Source of the DNA: Gonapodya prolifera JEL478
Lineage: Eukaryota; Monoblepharomycota; Monoblepharidomycetes; Monoblepharidales; Gonapodyaceae
Direction of reading: 5' to 3'
Assembly (NCBI GenBank): GCA_001574975.1
Contig: KQ965753.1
Span: 1 to 64,000 of the forward strand
Length of the DNA: 64,000 nt
This document shows, piece after piece, positions 44,016 through 56,519 of the stretch. Both the position numbers and the translations under genes were made by a program. The notes under the pieces are model-generated. The model was given only the letters and a program-made list of their open reading frames with translations. It ran no database searches and was not told where the DNA came from. Position 1 is the stretch's first letter. Each line of letters opens with the position of its first letter.

Positions 44016-45607
44016 TCATTCCTCCAAACAAGCCGAACGTAAACGCTTCCTGTCCTCTTCACCGAAGCCGATCTGGTCGAGCCAAGCTTCCACGGATCCG
44101 TAATTATTACGGATATAAGCGAACGTCTTGTGCATGGTCTTTCACGTGGAACGGGGACAAATGAAAACCCAAACTGTCATAATGAGCTCACCCGACACTA
44201 GATGAGAGCCTCACCTCTTCCTTGACAAAGACCCAGCTTTCATCCATACCGGAGCGTGCCAGAAACTTCACCAAAAGTGGCGCTAGGTGGGCCATTTCAC
44301 GGTTTGTGTGAGTGTAATCGCCAGAGATGACGGATTCGTCAACGCCCGCAATGTAAAGAACGAGTGCTGTGATGCACCACGGGTCACGCGATTAGTAAAA
44401 ACTAATTTGAGTACCACTGTAATTATTACCTGCAGTGAGACCAGCACGATCCTTTCCAGCACTGCAGTGGAAAACGACAGGATGGTTCTCGCGATGAGAG
44501 ATCACGAGAAGTGCCTAAAGGTGATGGGCGAAGCTCGGATCTAAACGACAAAACGTCCGCACACGATGACGTGTCACCTCTCGAATTTCATCCTTCGCGT
44601 GGTCAACAAGACGCTCGTTGAAACCCAGAAGACCATATGGACTCATGGAAGTGCTTGTTAGGAAGGCATTCGCTCGTTGTGTGGAGAAAATCCTTAGGAC
44701 AAGGAAAACGCTAAATCGAAGGTGAGGAACGACAGTATTAAGTACGAAAGCTCGGGGTAACGTATGTCGTGGTAGTTTGTCGGGCTTACATTTTTACAAA
44801 AATCGAAGTCGCCTTCCAATAAACAACCGCGAGCGGACCACTGTAGTCGATCTTGTGCCAAATATAACGAGCAATGGCTCCATTAACTGTCGCGGGTATG
44901 AGAACACGCTTTTTCTCATCGAGGGGCTTTCAAGAACATCGTAAAAATCGAAAAAACACGGACAAGCACAATCGCTACACGTTGCGGTACTCACATGCGT
45001 CGTGCTCACTGCGAAGTGCGCATGAAGATGTGGATTGGGGTGTTGCTCCGTGCTGCATCAAAGCAAACAACATCATGAAAGGTCTCTAGCCTCGGACAGC
45101 AAGACCAAACAGGCCGCACACTTACGGTCGACGAAGGTCAACAATTGTCTGGATCTTGTGCACGTTGAGAACACGTTCCGCATCGGCCGCAGTTGCATTG
45201 TCTGTCAGGGAAATCATGAGGCAAAGCCAACAATATCAGATTTAGATTAGAGGGCGCGGAGGCCATCTCTTACCAAGCGTTCCTGAACGGAATACAATGT
45301 CTGATTTGAGCGATTTCCCGTCCTTGGTTTGTTTCCCGGCGAGCAGATCGCGGAAGTTGATGATTTGTTCCATTTGATGAAGATTGACACGATCAACCTC
45401 GGAGTAAGGCTTCGCTTTGAAAACAGGTCGTTTAGTGGTTCCAGTACTGGGTTTTCCGTCGGAAGAGTTGGTGCGCAGTCGGCCGATGATCCAGCTGAAG
45501 ATGCTTGTAGAAGAATCTGGAACAGTGCCATCAGCCTTGCCGTTGCCATCTTCAGCGGCGATGTCTAAAGAGACTGGTTGCGCCGCAGGAATGTTCGTGT
45601 CAGCCAT
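44016..45607 (-). CDS. Tyrosine phosphatase family protein (HCSAGKDR type)
   Basis: Exons 45274-45607, 45126-45201, 44995-45052, 44790-44926, 44578-44692, 44430-44514, 44215-44366 and 44016-44138 join in phase to 359 residues. The active-site loop is VVFHCSAGKDRAGLTA, with the catalytic Cys and the phosphate-binding Arg both present. Upstream lie INFRDLLAG, DIVFRSGTL and VHKIQTIVDLRR, the conserved N-terminal blocks of the Y_phosphatase3 family. The C-terminus YIRNNYGSVEAWLDQIGF is also typical. The HCSAGKDR loop is found in tyrosine and lipid phosphatases of this family; the substrate here is not known. The first 45 residues are low complexity. Confidence 0.93.
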
Positions 45608-46024
45608 GATGAAGTAATAATGGTCGGGTCAATAGAGCCGTTTCACCGGTCGATCCTGGAACTTCGAACTTCGCTTTTCAGCTTTCAGATTCCAACTGAA
45701 AGCATAATATTCTTTACAAAACAAATACACTCGAGTATCATGAGCATTCTTGACTATCAAAACCGAGCTCAAATATAATACTGCTTCAACCTGGATCAAA
45801 ACTTAAGAGAATGCGAAAACCATCCCCTCATCGGATGGACATATCACAATGCAAGGACCCGGTAGAACTTCAAATGGTACGTGTAAGTCATAGCGGGAAA
45901 CGCAGCGACCTGCGCTGCAGTGCAATGGGTATAGTGGGTATGGCGCGCGCATCAGCTAGGAAAACGAGTGGTATTAATATCCACCCAATAATAGTCCATG
46001 GTGCTCGTAACTCACTGCAGCAAA
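45608..46024. other. Intergenic region
   Basis: About 400 bp between the formin stop and the phosphatase start (both minus strand); should hold the phosphatase promoter. No TATA box or gene recognised. Confidence 0.5.
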
Positions 46025-49000
46025 TTAGTCTTCCATCGGGGAAGAAAGCCTGATCGATCTGTCTCCACCGTTGATGGTCACTGTGTCAGAATCGGTTTCC
46101 TCATCAGAGACACCCGACCCATCGACCGAAGTGGTAGCAGAGCTCGGTCGCAGCAACATTTCATGATCGTCGTGTTCTCCGAGTGAAGGCTTATGTTTGG
46201 AAGATGGTTCACCAAGTGTCTCGCCCAAGTCAACGGCCTCCTGATCAATCAACACTGGGTGGACAATCATCGGTCCACCAGTTGGCGCGGATTCCACATC
46301 CGCAGGATCGACGCTTGCCTTTTCCGCGGCGATTGAGACATCGGCTTCTTCATTCACAGATTTCAAGCCCTCTTCAACTTCAGTCTCTCCCTCTCCACGA
46401 CTCGCTTCCATCTCTCCCGCATCCGTTTGCAACGGTACCACTCCTTTAAGAACTGATTTGTCTGTGGTTGTTGATATTGACACCTCTGACTCCAACCTGC
46501 CCGGCTTCTTGTCTTCTTCTGCTTCAACAACCAAGGTTGACGGCGAAATGGTCTGCGAGGATGACTGCGGTTGACAAATGAGAAGGTATATCGATATGAA
46601 TTTTCAAATTACAGAACTCACCTCTTCCGTTTGGACCCCGGCAGATTTGGTTGCACTCGACGACGCAATATCTGACACCATGAGAGATTCTTGCTCAACT
46701 GTGCCATCGGCCTTCGTTTCCGACTTCTGGATACCTTCTGGCGATTCGACTGTCTCGGTACTGGCGTCAACAGTACGCTTCAGCGGCGTGGTCTCTCTCT
46801 GACCGTCCCGTCCCGAACCAGTGCTCGTGGATGAAGGTTCCATCTTGAGCTGTTGTGCTGGTACGACCTCCTCCTGTTGGGCATCTGTCGTTGTGTAGGA
46901 GGAATCTGCAGGCTTTTCGGAGGTTACTGCTGCATTCAATTTTGGTTTCTGATCGGCAGGCTCGGATGATGATGCCTCCTTGGAGTCCGAAACTGTGACC
47001 TCAGCCTTTGTGTTGGATTCAGAGCGACTCTCGATTGTGGAAGACCGTTTCAACCCAGGGGACGTGGATCCCAGTTTCGAATTCCGTCTCGACCTTACTC
47101 GGCGGGTCTTCTCGTCGGTCTTTCCCCCATCACCACCACTGGCAGCCCCACCCATTGCCTCCTTCGCAGCCTTTTCCGCAGCTTTCCGTTCCTTACGCGC
47201 TTTCTCCTCCTCCTCCTTCTTCTTTCGCTTCTCGGCCTTTTCAATGTCCGCTTTTTTTATCTGGTTTTGCACCAATGCCTCTGAAAACGCTGTGACAAAT
47301 GCTTCGACAACACCCAAAAGAGCCTCGGGTAACTTCTTGGTGGGTGCACTCTCCTCACGCTCTTTGTCGGTATCTGCTGGACCCCACACAGCTTGGTATT
47401 CGCTGAGATCCTCCGCCAAGTACTTAGCAGTCGCCACGAAAGAGTTCTTAGTCTCGAAAAGACTCTCCCTCACTTCACCAACGTCCTTTTCGGCCTTCTC
47501 TAAAAATGGTGCGTACGATTGTTGAAATTGTTCGGACGAAGGGTAGTCTGGCATCTCCTTGGAATCCGCGTCCGCGATTTTCTTCGCCTGCTTCTTGTAC
47601 TTGTAACCGCGCAGTAAGTCGAGCCGGCTCTGTATTGCTTGGTACTCCTCCACGATGAGAGGAACGGATATCTGCTTCACATCCTTCAACTCTTTCAACT
47701 CTCCGGGTAGTTTGGTCACCTGAAACAACATTATTCACATTACTTGATGTGAGACAAAGGTGGAACTTGATGCTAGACTAACCTCTGGGTGATTTCTCTC
47801 CATGCTTTCCGCAAGGAAGTTCATCAACGTAAACTTTTGGTCGACGCTCTTGAAGTCCTTCAGCTTTGTCAACGATTCGACTTTGACAGCCACGGCGCGA
47901 GTCTTCATGTTCCGCCAGCTCGTCGCCTGTCCGCTGTACGTATAGTTGCTGAGGTTTCCAGTTTCAATGGCGCCCTTTAGCAGGACCTTGAAACTCTCGG
48001 ACTCCCTGACCCTATCCAACACCTCCCGCACTTGCTTGAGGCGGGACATGATGGACTCCAGTTCAGTGGAAAGCTCAGCCTTGAAAAGAAAACACATAAC
48101 GTAGTGCTCGAAGTTCGGTTCCCGAAGTACTTCAAGCATGAACTTCTCTGCAGGCCCGAGCTTTTCGCCGTTTGGATCGGTCTCTCCACTTGACTCCGCA
48201 TAGCCATCGATCTGGCTCTTCTCCTCCGGTGTTGGCAAAAGCGGGATGATCTTGGGTAAGTCGCTCGGTGCAACGAGCTCAGAGTCCATGATTGCGATTG
48301 CCCGTCGAAGTCCTCGCACATTCATGTTCTTCCCCCGGAGAAAACCAGCGACCGCGATGGAAACGTTTTGCGCTCGTCGACCATCGAGCAGCGAGACGAA
48401 CTTGGGAGCAGCAGCCTGCGAATCATCGGCTTTGGGCTTCGCAGCCGTCTTCACGGATGGATCGATGCAGAAGAGGTCTGTTCGAAAAGAAATGAGTAGG
48501 GAACATCGTCATCCAAATTTTTGAAGGCCCACCTTCGAACTGCTGAATATCCAGCTGCACGATCCGCTGATTGTTCTCAAACCACACCGAGTCTGCTTTG
48601 ACCTCGTTCTGGTTGATCTCAGTCCAGTGTAGCTTTGCCTTGACACGTTTCTTCACGGGTGGAGGCGCAGCTGGAGCAGCTGGGGCACCGAACGGTGGAG
48701 CTGGCGGACCTCCGGGTGGCCTTGGAGCACCGGGTGGGGGCGGAGGCGGCACTACCATACCGGGTGGAGGCGGGGGACCAGGCGGGCAAGGGAGACCACC
48801 ACCGGGTGGGGGTGGGGGTGGGGGTGGACCACCTTGGTGGCAGAAGCAACGTCAGGTTAATTTCTTAGAGGAAATGTATAATTGATAGAACGAGCTCACC
48901 TGGTGGAGGAGGCGGCGGGGGTGGTCCGAATCCAGGAGGAGGCGGGGGTGGAGGTGGGCCAAACCCTGGAGGGGGTGGAGGAGGTGGAGGTCCAAACCCA

Positions 49001-52000
49001 GGTGGTGGTGGGGGAGGCGGAGGACCAAATCCAGGTGGTGGGGGAGGTGGCGGTGGCGGGCCAAATCCCGGTGGGGGTGGAGGTGGCGGTAGAGGTCCGA
49101 ATCCCGGTGGGGGGGGTGGTGGTGGCGGCGGGGGCCCTGATGCCGAGAAACGGAGAACTTGATGTTAGAAGATGTAATGTAAAACTGTCCGTAATTGCGC
49201 TTACCTCCGCCCATCATTGGTGGAGGGGGTGGACGAGGCGGAGGTCCGAATCCAGGTGGTGGGGGAGGTGGTGGCGGTACACCTTTCGAAAGGATACAGG
49301 TGTCAATGCAAACTTTATACTTGATCGAATGATTTTACGTACCTGGTCCACCCATCATCGGAGGCGGTGGGGGCGGTGGGGGCGGTGGAGCTATCAGTTC
49401 ATAAAACGGTCAGATTCGTTCCACCGTGTGCAACAAGTCCCCCATACTGTACACTTACGAGGTCCACTCATCATCGGTGGTGGTGGTGGTGGGGGAGGGA
49501 TGGCTGTAGAGACACGCGGCGGTGAGGCTTCAAACGAATACGTGGACAAAAACGTGCACACACCTGGTCCACCCATCATGGGCGGTGGAGGAGGAGGAGG
49601 AGGTATCGCTAGAAGGGCAGACGCGCAACGAGACATTAATTCACAGATCATAATATGTAGTGTGTGATACCCACGTGGACCTCCCATCATTGGAGGGGGT
49701 GGAGGTGGAGGTGGAATAGCTGTTTGGTTGGGGCGTAAATGAGGGTGAAAATACAAAAGGATTGATGGATACATACGAGGTCCGCCCATCATGAGTGGAG
49801 GAGGTGGTGGTGGTGGAATGCCTTGCACAACGAAAATCATAAGGCACTTGATGACACCAATCACAGTTTTTGGAGGTGGGGTACGTACCATGACCCCCCA
49901 TCATCGGCGGCGGTGGTGGTGGTGGTGGAATCGCTAAATCAAAGCCAAATTTGTGGGTAAACGTCTTACAAAATCGTAAAAGACCACGATACTTACGAGG
50001 ACCTCCCATCATCGGAGGCGGTGGTGGCGGTGGAGGTATTCCGGACGGAGGACCGCCATCTTGAAAACCGAATGGCGGAGGTGGGGGTGGTGGGGGGGGG
50101 CGGATCGACGCGCCTGCGACGATGTCAGCGCTTCATCGAAACCCGCACTAAAATATCACCGAACTTACCAAACGGCGGCGGTGGTGGAACAGGTATTGCT
50201 GATCCAACACCATCACTGGGCGATGTAAATGGCGGAGGTGGAGGTGGCGGTGGGGGTGAAGGTGGAATGCCCGAGGTGGTGGAATCTTCTTGGGTGAATC
50301 CGAAAGGCGGCGGTGGAGGGGGAGGTGGCGGTGGAATACCAGGTCCGGCATCAGGGAGGGCCATCCCAAACGGGGGTGGTGGGGGCGGCGGTGGTGGAGG
50401 GATTCCCGACGTCTCCTCGACTACAGCCGATAAGGGAGCGTGATCCTCCCCAACAGGCACCACCGATACTTTAGCGAGCTCTCCACCCGCTCCACCAAAC
50501 ACATCAGGTGCACTCCGACTCTTCCTCTTGCGCATCTTGCTCGGATCTGCACCCAGGAACCTCTTTGGTGGGGACGCCCCATCACCTCCTGCAGCTGACC
50601 CAGCCCCGGTCGACTTATCGGGCGAGCTCGTGGGCATAGGCGACCCACTGGCCCGTCTTGGATTAGCATTGCTGGCTCCCGATGATTCCGGGTCACTATC
50701 CTTGACCCTGGTGAGGAACCCAGCGGCCTTTCGGCGGTTCTCTAGGTCCCGAGCGTACGATAGGTACTCCCGGCGCACGATCTCGTAGAAAGATGAATTG
50801 AGGAGACTGGAGCGGAGGAACTCGTGTGCATCGTGGATGTTGTTGTTGGTGCGTTGGAGGGCAAAGTCGGCTGGATTCGGGCATGTGGTTAGCAATCACC
50901 ACCCACCTACGCCAACAAAAGAAACGAAGCTCACCACACAGCCCCACAACTTTAAACTGCGTCTCCACCACCTCCCTCAACAACTTATTGGGCCTTACGC
51001 AATGATACCGCACCAACTTGGTCAAACATTTGTGCGCGGAATCGTCTAAGTACTCCGTATACGAGCCCTCTTCCTCGCCCTCTGCTCCATCGCCTAACTT
51101 TGCCAACCCATTCGCAACACCGTGACTTCCCCCGCGTCCAGCTTTGCGGCGCCCACTAGACCGATCAGCACTGCTTGCAATCGACAACCGGGGACTGGAC
51201 CTCCCCTCGCTGACCAACTCTGATCTCGATTCCGCTTCGGACCTTCCCTCCTCGTCCTGGTGCAGCTGCACCGCAGGAATCGACGCCAACACATCCATCT
51301 CAGTCCGTGCAGGATCCTCCACGGCCTCGGGCCCAGTCCGGCCACGTTCCCTCGCCGGCCCGGTCGCGGGGGTCATGAGCAAATCCAACGCGCACGCCTT
51401 GCCAAACTTATCCTCGACCTCCCTGACGGTCCGGACGCCATAGAGGTCGAGGTAACCGTTCGGCGCAAGACACACTCGGACGGCACCTGGGTTGACAAAC
51501 CCTGCATGGAACCCAAACCCCAGCACGGGGACTCTCGTACCTGGAGCGCCCGCGACGCCGCGCGCATGGTGAACGATTTTGACAAACACGTCACGGTCGA
51601 GGAAGATTGCTCGAGGGGGGTGGAAAGCGATGAAGGCGTCTCCGACGACAGAGACGTCCGAGAAAGTGTCCGTGCGGCGGGAGGGATGGGCGAGAAGGTC
51701 GGTGGAAAGGGACACCAAGGGATCCGGCATGGGCACGTCGGGAACGTCGTTGTGTTCGGGATCCGCAGTGTCCGTGTGTCCAGGCTGCGCACTTCGCGCG
51801 CCCAACCTCCCAGCCCGCCTCGCTGCACCGAGGCCTCGTCTCCCTCTCACACCGCCTTCCTCCTCCGCATCAGCATCACCCGGGTCTGTATCCTTTCCGC
51901 CGGCACCAGGCCGGCCACGGACGATCCGCTGCCTCGTCCTCGTCACGGCGGTGGGTGCCTGGACTTGAGGTGGACCGGGTGCCCCGCCGGCCCCTTCCGC

Positions 52001-54518
52001 ACCATCGCCATCACCACCTCCCACACCAGCCTCACCCACCCTACTCGCATACACGCACTTCCCCCCCACCCACACTTCGACACCGGGGTTAATCCGCTCC
52101 CCGGACCCAGGCACAACCTTGGGCACACCTCTGAGCACGACTCTATGCAGCCTCAACCTCCCACCATGGCCAACCCTCCCCTCCGCATCAACCACACGAT
52201 CAAAATACTCCACCGCCCTTCGAAAACTCGGCGGCACGGGGGTATCGGGCGGGGACCACTTGGGGCCCGGGTCTGTCGCGGAGAAGAGGCGGCGCTGGGC
52301 CTCCACGACGCCCTGGTTCCCGTCGCTGCGACCACGACCCTGCCGCCGCTCAACGACGTACTCGAGAGCCTCACCTGCTGAGGGAAAGGCCTTTGCGAAC
52401 CGGAGGTAACACGCTGCGGCAACGGCAGACGCGTGTCCCGCGGGCGTGCAGTGGATGACGGCGACGTTCCGCGCGTCCGAAAGGAGCCATGCCCGGAGAG
52501 ATCTGCAGAGGTCGAAGAGGAGGCGGAGTTGCGGGGGCGGGGTGTCGGTGGTGGATGTGATAATGGATGTGGAGGTGGGTTTGAAGGAAGGGAGAGCGGG
52601 GGAGGAGATGGTGGGAGCCAGGGGCGGGAAGGAGACGATTTGGTGCGAAAGCGAGGCGGGATCGTATGAGGGGTCGCCTGGGTGGGGGAGTGCGTGGATG
52701 GTAAGGCAGGAGGTTAGAAAAGGATGCACAGATGGCGAACTGGGAAAGTGAACGAGTCGAGTCTTCCCGTCGCAATTTGTATACCTAGAAGTGGCTCCCC
52801 TTCCTCCATCATATCCAGTAACTTCCGCTGTTTTCACCCCCACCTCATCCCCGACAACAAAACTCACCCCCCAAATCCCACACCATCCACCTTCCACCCC
52901 ACCTCGCATCCAGCACTCTTCTCAACTCATCGACATTATTCCTCCTCAGCGCCTTGGACGTCCTGGCGCGCCAGGGCGAACCGGAGAGGATAAGGCGATC
53001 AGTGATCCGTGTGAGGTCGAGAGTGTGCGCTTGCAGGGCGATAGGGTCGAGCGGGAGGCCGTGGAGTTTTTCGGACTGGGTTGGGGGGAGATTGGAGGGT
53101 GGGTTAGAGGAAGGGATGTTAGAGAAACGATGAGGGATTCAATGGTCGACGCCCAGTGAATCATGAAATAGCGCCCCTCACCAAACACACCACCCCCAAC
53201 CCCACGCCGACACGCGAACGTACCTCCCGCTTCTCGAACCAACTATGCCCATAAATCTTCCTCTCCTTCTCTGTCTTCTCCTTCTCCGTCTGGTCCGCCC
53301 CATGTTCATCCTGGTGGTGCTCCACGGGGGCATGCACACCCAACCCTTCCCTCGCATCGTCATCCGGAAACGCCGCGTCCGAAGTAAGTAAGGGCACACC
53401 CAATTTCTCAAAAGCGTATATCGAAGCTGGGTGTTGTGGCGTCGTCGGGGGGTCCGGGTGCTGGAGGGGCAACGCGGCTCCTTCTCCTGCGCCGTCGGGT
53501 GGCGGACCGGGTCGGAGTGGAGTTGGTGTTGAAGGTGAGATAGGTTCGGGGTCGGGTGTGGAAGAGGTTACAGAAGGGCGGATAGGGGTGGATGGGGAGG
53601 GTGCGCGGGAGGGGACGGGAGATGGGAGGGGAGAGGATGGTTTTGAGGGCGCCTCGGGGAGGGGGAGAAGCCAGTCTGGGTGGATGAGTGAGAAAAGGAG
53701 AAGGAGTGGGGATGGGTGTTGGTGTAGAGGTGAGCGGTGGAAGTAGAACGGCATGAGTAGTATTGGTGGGTTGGGTGGAAGTCGGGTGAGTGATGAGAGA
53801 TGGTAAACGAGTGCGAAAGGGACAAAAGGAAAGGAAAGGCGAGAGTAGATGAGCAGGCGAGATCAGGGATGACACGAGCGATGACAGGGGAGACACGTGA
53901 ATGGTGGCATGTGATGGCACGTGACAGTGAGTGACAGCGAGTACTTGTGTGAAGGGAAGGAGAGCCTCACCTGCACTTGCGTCGGCGAGCGTGCTGGTCG
54001 AATTGTCGACTCGTGAGGAGAATCGTGAGCGGGAGCGTGCAGTACGAATAGGAACGGGAGATAGGGTGGGCGAGAGAGTGTGCGGAGGAGGGAGTTCGCG
54101 AGTTCTGGCGGGCGGTGTCTGAAGTGTAGCGTATAGTGTTCAATAAAGGAGAGTGGCAGTCGAGTACCGGTGCAAGTGCAGTTCAGTGTTAGAGTTGGGT
54201 GTCACCAATCCCCCCTTTCAGTCGACATACCTGCTCGCCCTCTGTCGCCGTCATGTACCCGGAGGACTCTCGACTCCCGTGTCCACTTCCCGTCGCCGTA
54301 GCGTACCCGCTGCCAGCCTCGCTGACTCCTCTTTCGACCTGCAAACCTCCGACACTAACACCACCCATCCCATCTCCTGGTCCTCCCATTCCCGGTCCCA
54401 CTCCCACCCCCACACCCCCGCTCTCTCCCCGCTCTGCCGTCTTGTCCGGTGGCTCCGGGGGCGGTCCCACGTCGAGTCCAGCTCCCCCCTGCTTGTAACC
54501 CTTCAGCCTCTTGAGCAT
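46025..54518 (-). CDS. PTEN-like formin (pseudophosphatase-C2-FH1-FH2)
   Basis: Nineteen exons join in phase to 2292 residues: 54231-54518, 53971-54118, 53224-53675, 52868-53075, 50935-52677, 50169-50870, 49997-50113, 49889-49933, 49777-49821, 49675-49719, 49564-49608, 49459-49503, 49343-49390, 49205-49282, 48900-49136, 48533-48832, 47783-48477, 46622-47719, 46025-46564. Residues about 300-480 resemble a PTEN phosphatase (LTRITDRLILSG, NNVDELRRVL, YDPASLSHQIVSF, VAVIHCTPAGHASAVAAA): the loop Cys remains but its Arg is gone, so it should be inactive. A C2-like half follows with a long insert. Residues about 1120-1480 are the proline FH1. FH2 starts KKRVKAKLHWTEI (about 1480) and has RGLRRAIAIMDS, TGNLSNYTYSGQA and KLKDFKSVDQKFTLMNFLAE. 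Formins nucleate and elongate actin using profilin bound to FH1. The acidic tail holds no clear autoregulatory motif. The start ATG at 54518 is the best but unproven choice. Confidence 0.93.
48900..50113 (-). repeat. Tandem array of FH1 mini-exons
   Basis: Nine consecutive exons, from 49997-50113 to 48900-49136, all begin and end in phase 1. Five are exactly 45 nt and one is 48 nt, each encoding a unit like AIPPPPPPPPMMGGP; the others (117, 78 and 237 nt) carry extended or repeated versions ending MMGGP or built of PPPPPPPGFG units. Introns between them are about 57-75 nt and differ in sequence although all start with good donors (GTAAGT, GTACGT, GTATGT, GTGGGT, GTGTGT). This is repeated exon duplication inside one gene. 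Confidence 0.93.
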
Positions 54519-56519
54519 CCTGTCCGTGTTTCCTCGCGTCGCCGTCTACTGCGCATGCGTTGTTCTTCCCTCCTTCTTTCTTCTCGCTTCGTTTTCGTTG
54601 GGTAAAACACGTAGAAGGGTGTCAGGTGGTTGAGGAGTCGCTCATCCATCCGCATGATCCGAAGCCACAGGGGCACCGTGCACCCTCCGCTTCGCAACTG
54701 GGCATTTTACGGAAAGGTATCGAGGCGGAGCAGATTTTATTTCTAGTTTCGTTACAGCTCTTTTCTTTCTACACTTCTCCTACGATCTTCTGTCTTCCCC
54801 CCATCCTCCTGAATTTAGCCGTATCGCCGAGACCCCATTTCACATCCGCCCTCTCCTCCGCGCTCAGCTCATCACCACCATATTAGTTGCTTATCGCTTT
54901 CCACCCTCTCGCACGCCACATCTCCCCCTTCCGCCTCAGATACCGAGGACGCACCCTTCCGCCTCTGTTATTCCCCCACAACAAACACTCTTTTCCAAAA
55001 GGAGAATATCACGGAGTCTGGTCATCATGTTTGAAGACAGTAACCTATTTGCAAGTAGAGCATGACACCTTGAGGAAGACACGTACGTGCTGACTGCTGA
55101 CAGTGTCTGTGTGGCATTACCAGCGGTACTAGTCTTTGGCTTGTGGAGAACAAGTCGAGGTGTCGCAGCGTAGGCTGATTCAGTTGCTGTTTGTGAAGGC
55201 GATGACAGATGCTCCTCCTCGATTTTCACGGCAACCACACGTTCTTGAGCAGAGCTTACCTTGGACCATTTCACCAACTGGGCCATACACTGGTGCAGGC
55301 GAGGGACTTTTGTTCACTTGAACTTTGACCGCTCCACAATCGGGAAGCGGCTTGGGCGTGATAGCAATGGTGCGTAGAAGGTGAGGTTTGCTTCTCGAAT
55401 TGCATGAAGTTCACATCACTAAGGAGATTGTCGCAGGTGATCGTAACTTTTCCTCCGAGACCATCAAGCGCCCACTGCGACGTGGATTAAGATTCAAGGC
55501 AGCACCGCTTTGCTGCAAGCCTCTGATTCACTCGTTAGATTGAGTGAATGTCCAGGCACTTGGCCACGAACACCGTCATACGAGTCAACACAAATCTGCA
55601 ATACATTGAGAATTTTCTCGTTATCTCATCTGTTCACTGAGTCGAACAAAAGGACTGCGGGACCTACATCATCACCATCATCTTCACACTCTGACAATTT
55701 TCTTTTTCTATTCGGACCCGGCTTCGCGCGACCTAAAGTTGACTTGTCACTTGGCCAGACCAAAGGTTTTGAATCATGGAAGGGATCGTTCTTTCCAAGC
55801 AAGAAGACAGCCTCGATTTGATCGGATTGAATGGAGAATCCCGGAGGGGTGCAATACGGTGTCGTGCTCGGCTTTGTCGAAACAATTTTGCGCAGTGACC
55901 TCCATGAACGGGAACATTGGGTACATACCAACAGCACAGCAATTCCCACCAACATAGTTTGGATTACGTTCATGTGGAAGTCGGGTGAGTAGACGGTCAC
56001 CTTGTACAAATAATCTTTGCCCACACATTTGTGGCAAAAACAGGATTCTGATTGAGGTAACATCTAGGCATTAGCAATGTACTGATACTGGCAAAAGCAA
56101 CGAAAAACTGCACCGGTACAACAGAAGCATGCCCAGTTGGACATCTTTGCAATGTCTCCAAAGCACTTGCCTGGCACCTGGCACCTGTTGTGCAACAATT
56201 CAATGAAACATCTTTGCAAGCTTTGATCTGTGAAAGTCTGCTATTTGTGTTGAAACAGACATCCAAATGCCTGCACAAGTCTCCTGTGAGATTATGGTAC
56301 GCCTCTTTCGCCAGTGAAATAGCAACCTCGAGGTCTTTTCGATTATATTGCTACAAGGTTTCAAGCTATGCCGAGGCTCGCAGCATCTACGCCCAAGCGA
56401 ATGGCATGGTGCCAGAAGCTGGGGAGCCCTTCACAGTTTTCGCATCGCCAATATTGGTTGAAAATGTCACCGTTGCAAAAAATGCACGTAACAGAACCAA
56501 TTTCGTCTCTTGATGACGG
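54519..56519. other. Unresolved region upstream of formin
   Basis: Two kilobases without a recognisable gene. The formin promoter should lie at its left side. Minus-strand frames at 54936-55286 (with VVAVKIEEEHLSSPSQ) and 55626-56063 (ending GRAKPGPNRKRKLSECEDD, a likely nuclear signal) look like possible exons of an unknown gene, but I could not join them or match a family. Confidence 0.35.

Noticed and set aside
48882-49667. Long glycine/valine-rich plus-strand ORF
   Set aside because: It is the antisense reading of the proline-coding FH1 exons of the formin.
49000-50400. Simple-sequence or CRISPR-like repeat array
   Set aside because: The regularly spaced GGTGGTGG-type repeats are the reverse complement of proline-coding mini-exons with good splice sites; spacers are introns, not CRISPR spacers.
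51260-52381. Plus-strand 373-codon ORF
   Set aside because: Antisense to the PTEN/C2-coding exon of the formin, whose phase and domains are well supported.
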